Source: Hoeflea sp. (GTDB lineage: Bacteria; Pseudomonadota; Alphaproteobacteria; Rhizobiales; Rhizobiaceae). Taken from it: a stretch of DNA of 64,000 nt. The DNA lies in contig JACKJT010000004.1 in assembly GCA_020637795.1 (NCBI GenBank), forward strand, positions 48,530-112,529, given 5' to 3'. Shown here piece by piece: positions 63,945 to 64,000 of the stretch. The notes under the pieces were generated by a model. That model had not been told where the DNA came from, did not search any database, and saw only the letters and a list, made by a program, of their open reading frames with translations. The translations under genes and the position numbers were made by a program. The first letter of the stretch is position 1. Every line of letters begins with the position of its first letter.

Positions 63945-64000
63945 TCGATCGCCCAGCCGGTTTTTGCCAGCATATCGACAGACTTAGCCAAGCGGAAGGG

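Overview
The window is a stretch of alphaproteobacterial chromosome, most like Rhizobiaceae and relatives (a marine genus such as Hoeflea would fit, but the genus is inferred). The evidence is high G+C, the order mnmG-mnmE-rho-hemJ-hemE-[oriC]-DUF299-maf-aroE-coaE-dnaQ/secB, the chvI-chvG-hprK-manX-ptsH block, a fused TsaE-AmgK protein, and ParB-binding parS sites. No tRNA, rRNA, IS element, prophage or CRISPR array was seen. Almost all of the sequence is coding, in tightly packed operons with many ATGA stop/start overlaps.

Positions 1-18 kb are the replication-origin region. Five parS-like sites lie at 519, 571, 611, 3372 and 16879. A 377-bp non-coding gap between hemE and the DUF299 gene carries several near-consensus DnaA boxes and is the likely oriC. 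To the left (minus strand) are tRNA modification (mnmG, mnmE), rho and haem synthesis (hemJ, hemE). To the right (plus strand) is the maf-aroE-coaE-dnaQ operon, then secB/fxsA, a Tim44-like/mltA/smr/XRE operon, a DUF1402 protein that looks like a lytic transglycosylase, and hslVU.

Positions 17.6-32.3 kb hold a histidine operon (hisB-DUF2628-hisH-hisA-hisF-hisE-coaA) with an unusual duplicated hisF start, an opposing pckA-nitroreductase-arfB-kbp-alkB set, the ChvI/ChvG acid-response two-component system with its HprK/EIIA-Man/HPr phosphorelay, and ahcY. Positions 32.4-44.5 kb hold a DivL-type kinase with tyrosine in place of the phospho-accepting histidine, the TsaE-AmgK fusion, murU, addB, addA and trxA. 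Positions 44.5-49.7 kb run on the minus strand as trpF-trpB-trpA-accD-folC.

Positions 49.7-54 kb contain a YgjP-type metallopeptidase, DUF2852, an intracellular PHA depolymerase and a DegT-family aminotransferase. The last 10 kb (54-64 kb) look like an accessory organosulfonate catabolic island: an IclR regulator divergent from a GMC flavoprotein dehydrogenase, a TerC-family membrane protein, a complete TRAP transporter, sulfoacetaldehyde acetyltransferase (xsc) and a convergent MocR/TauR-like regulator. The simplest reading is uptake and oxidation of a C2 sulfonate such as isethionate to sulfoacetaldehyde, which Xsc cleaves to acetyl phosphate and sulfite. The usual pta and TauE-type sulfite exporter genes are not in the window.
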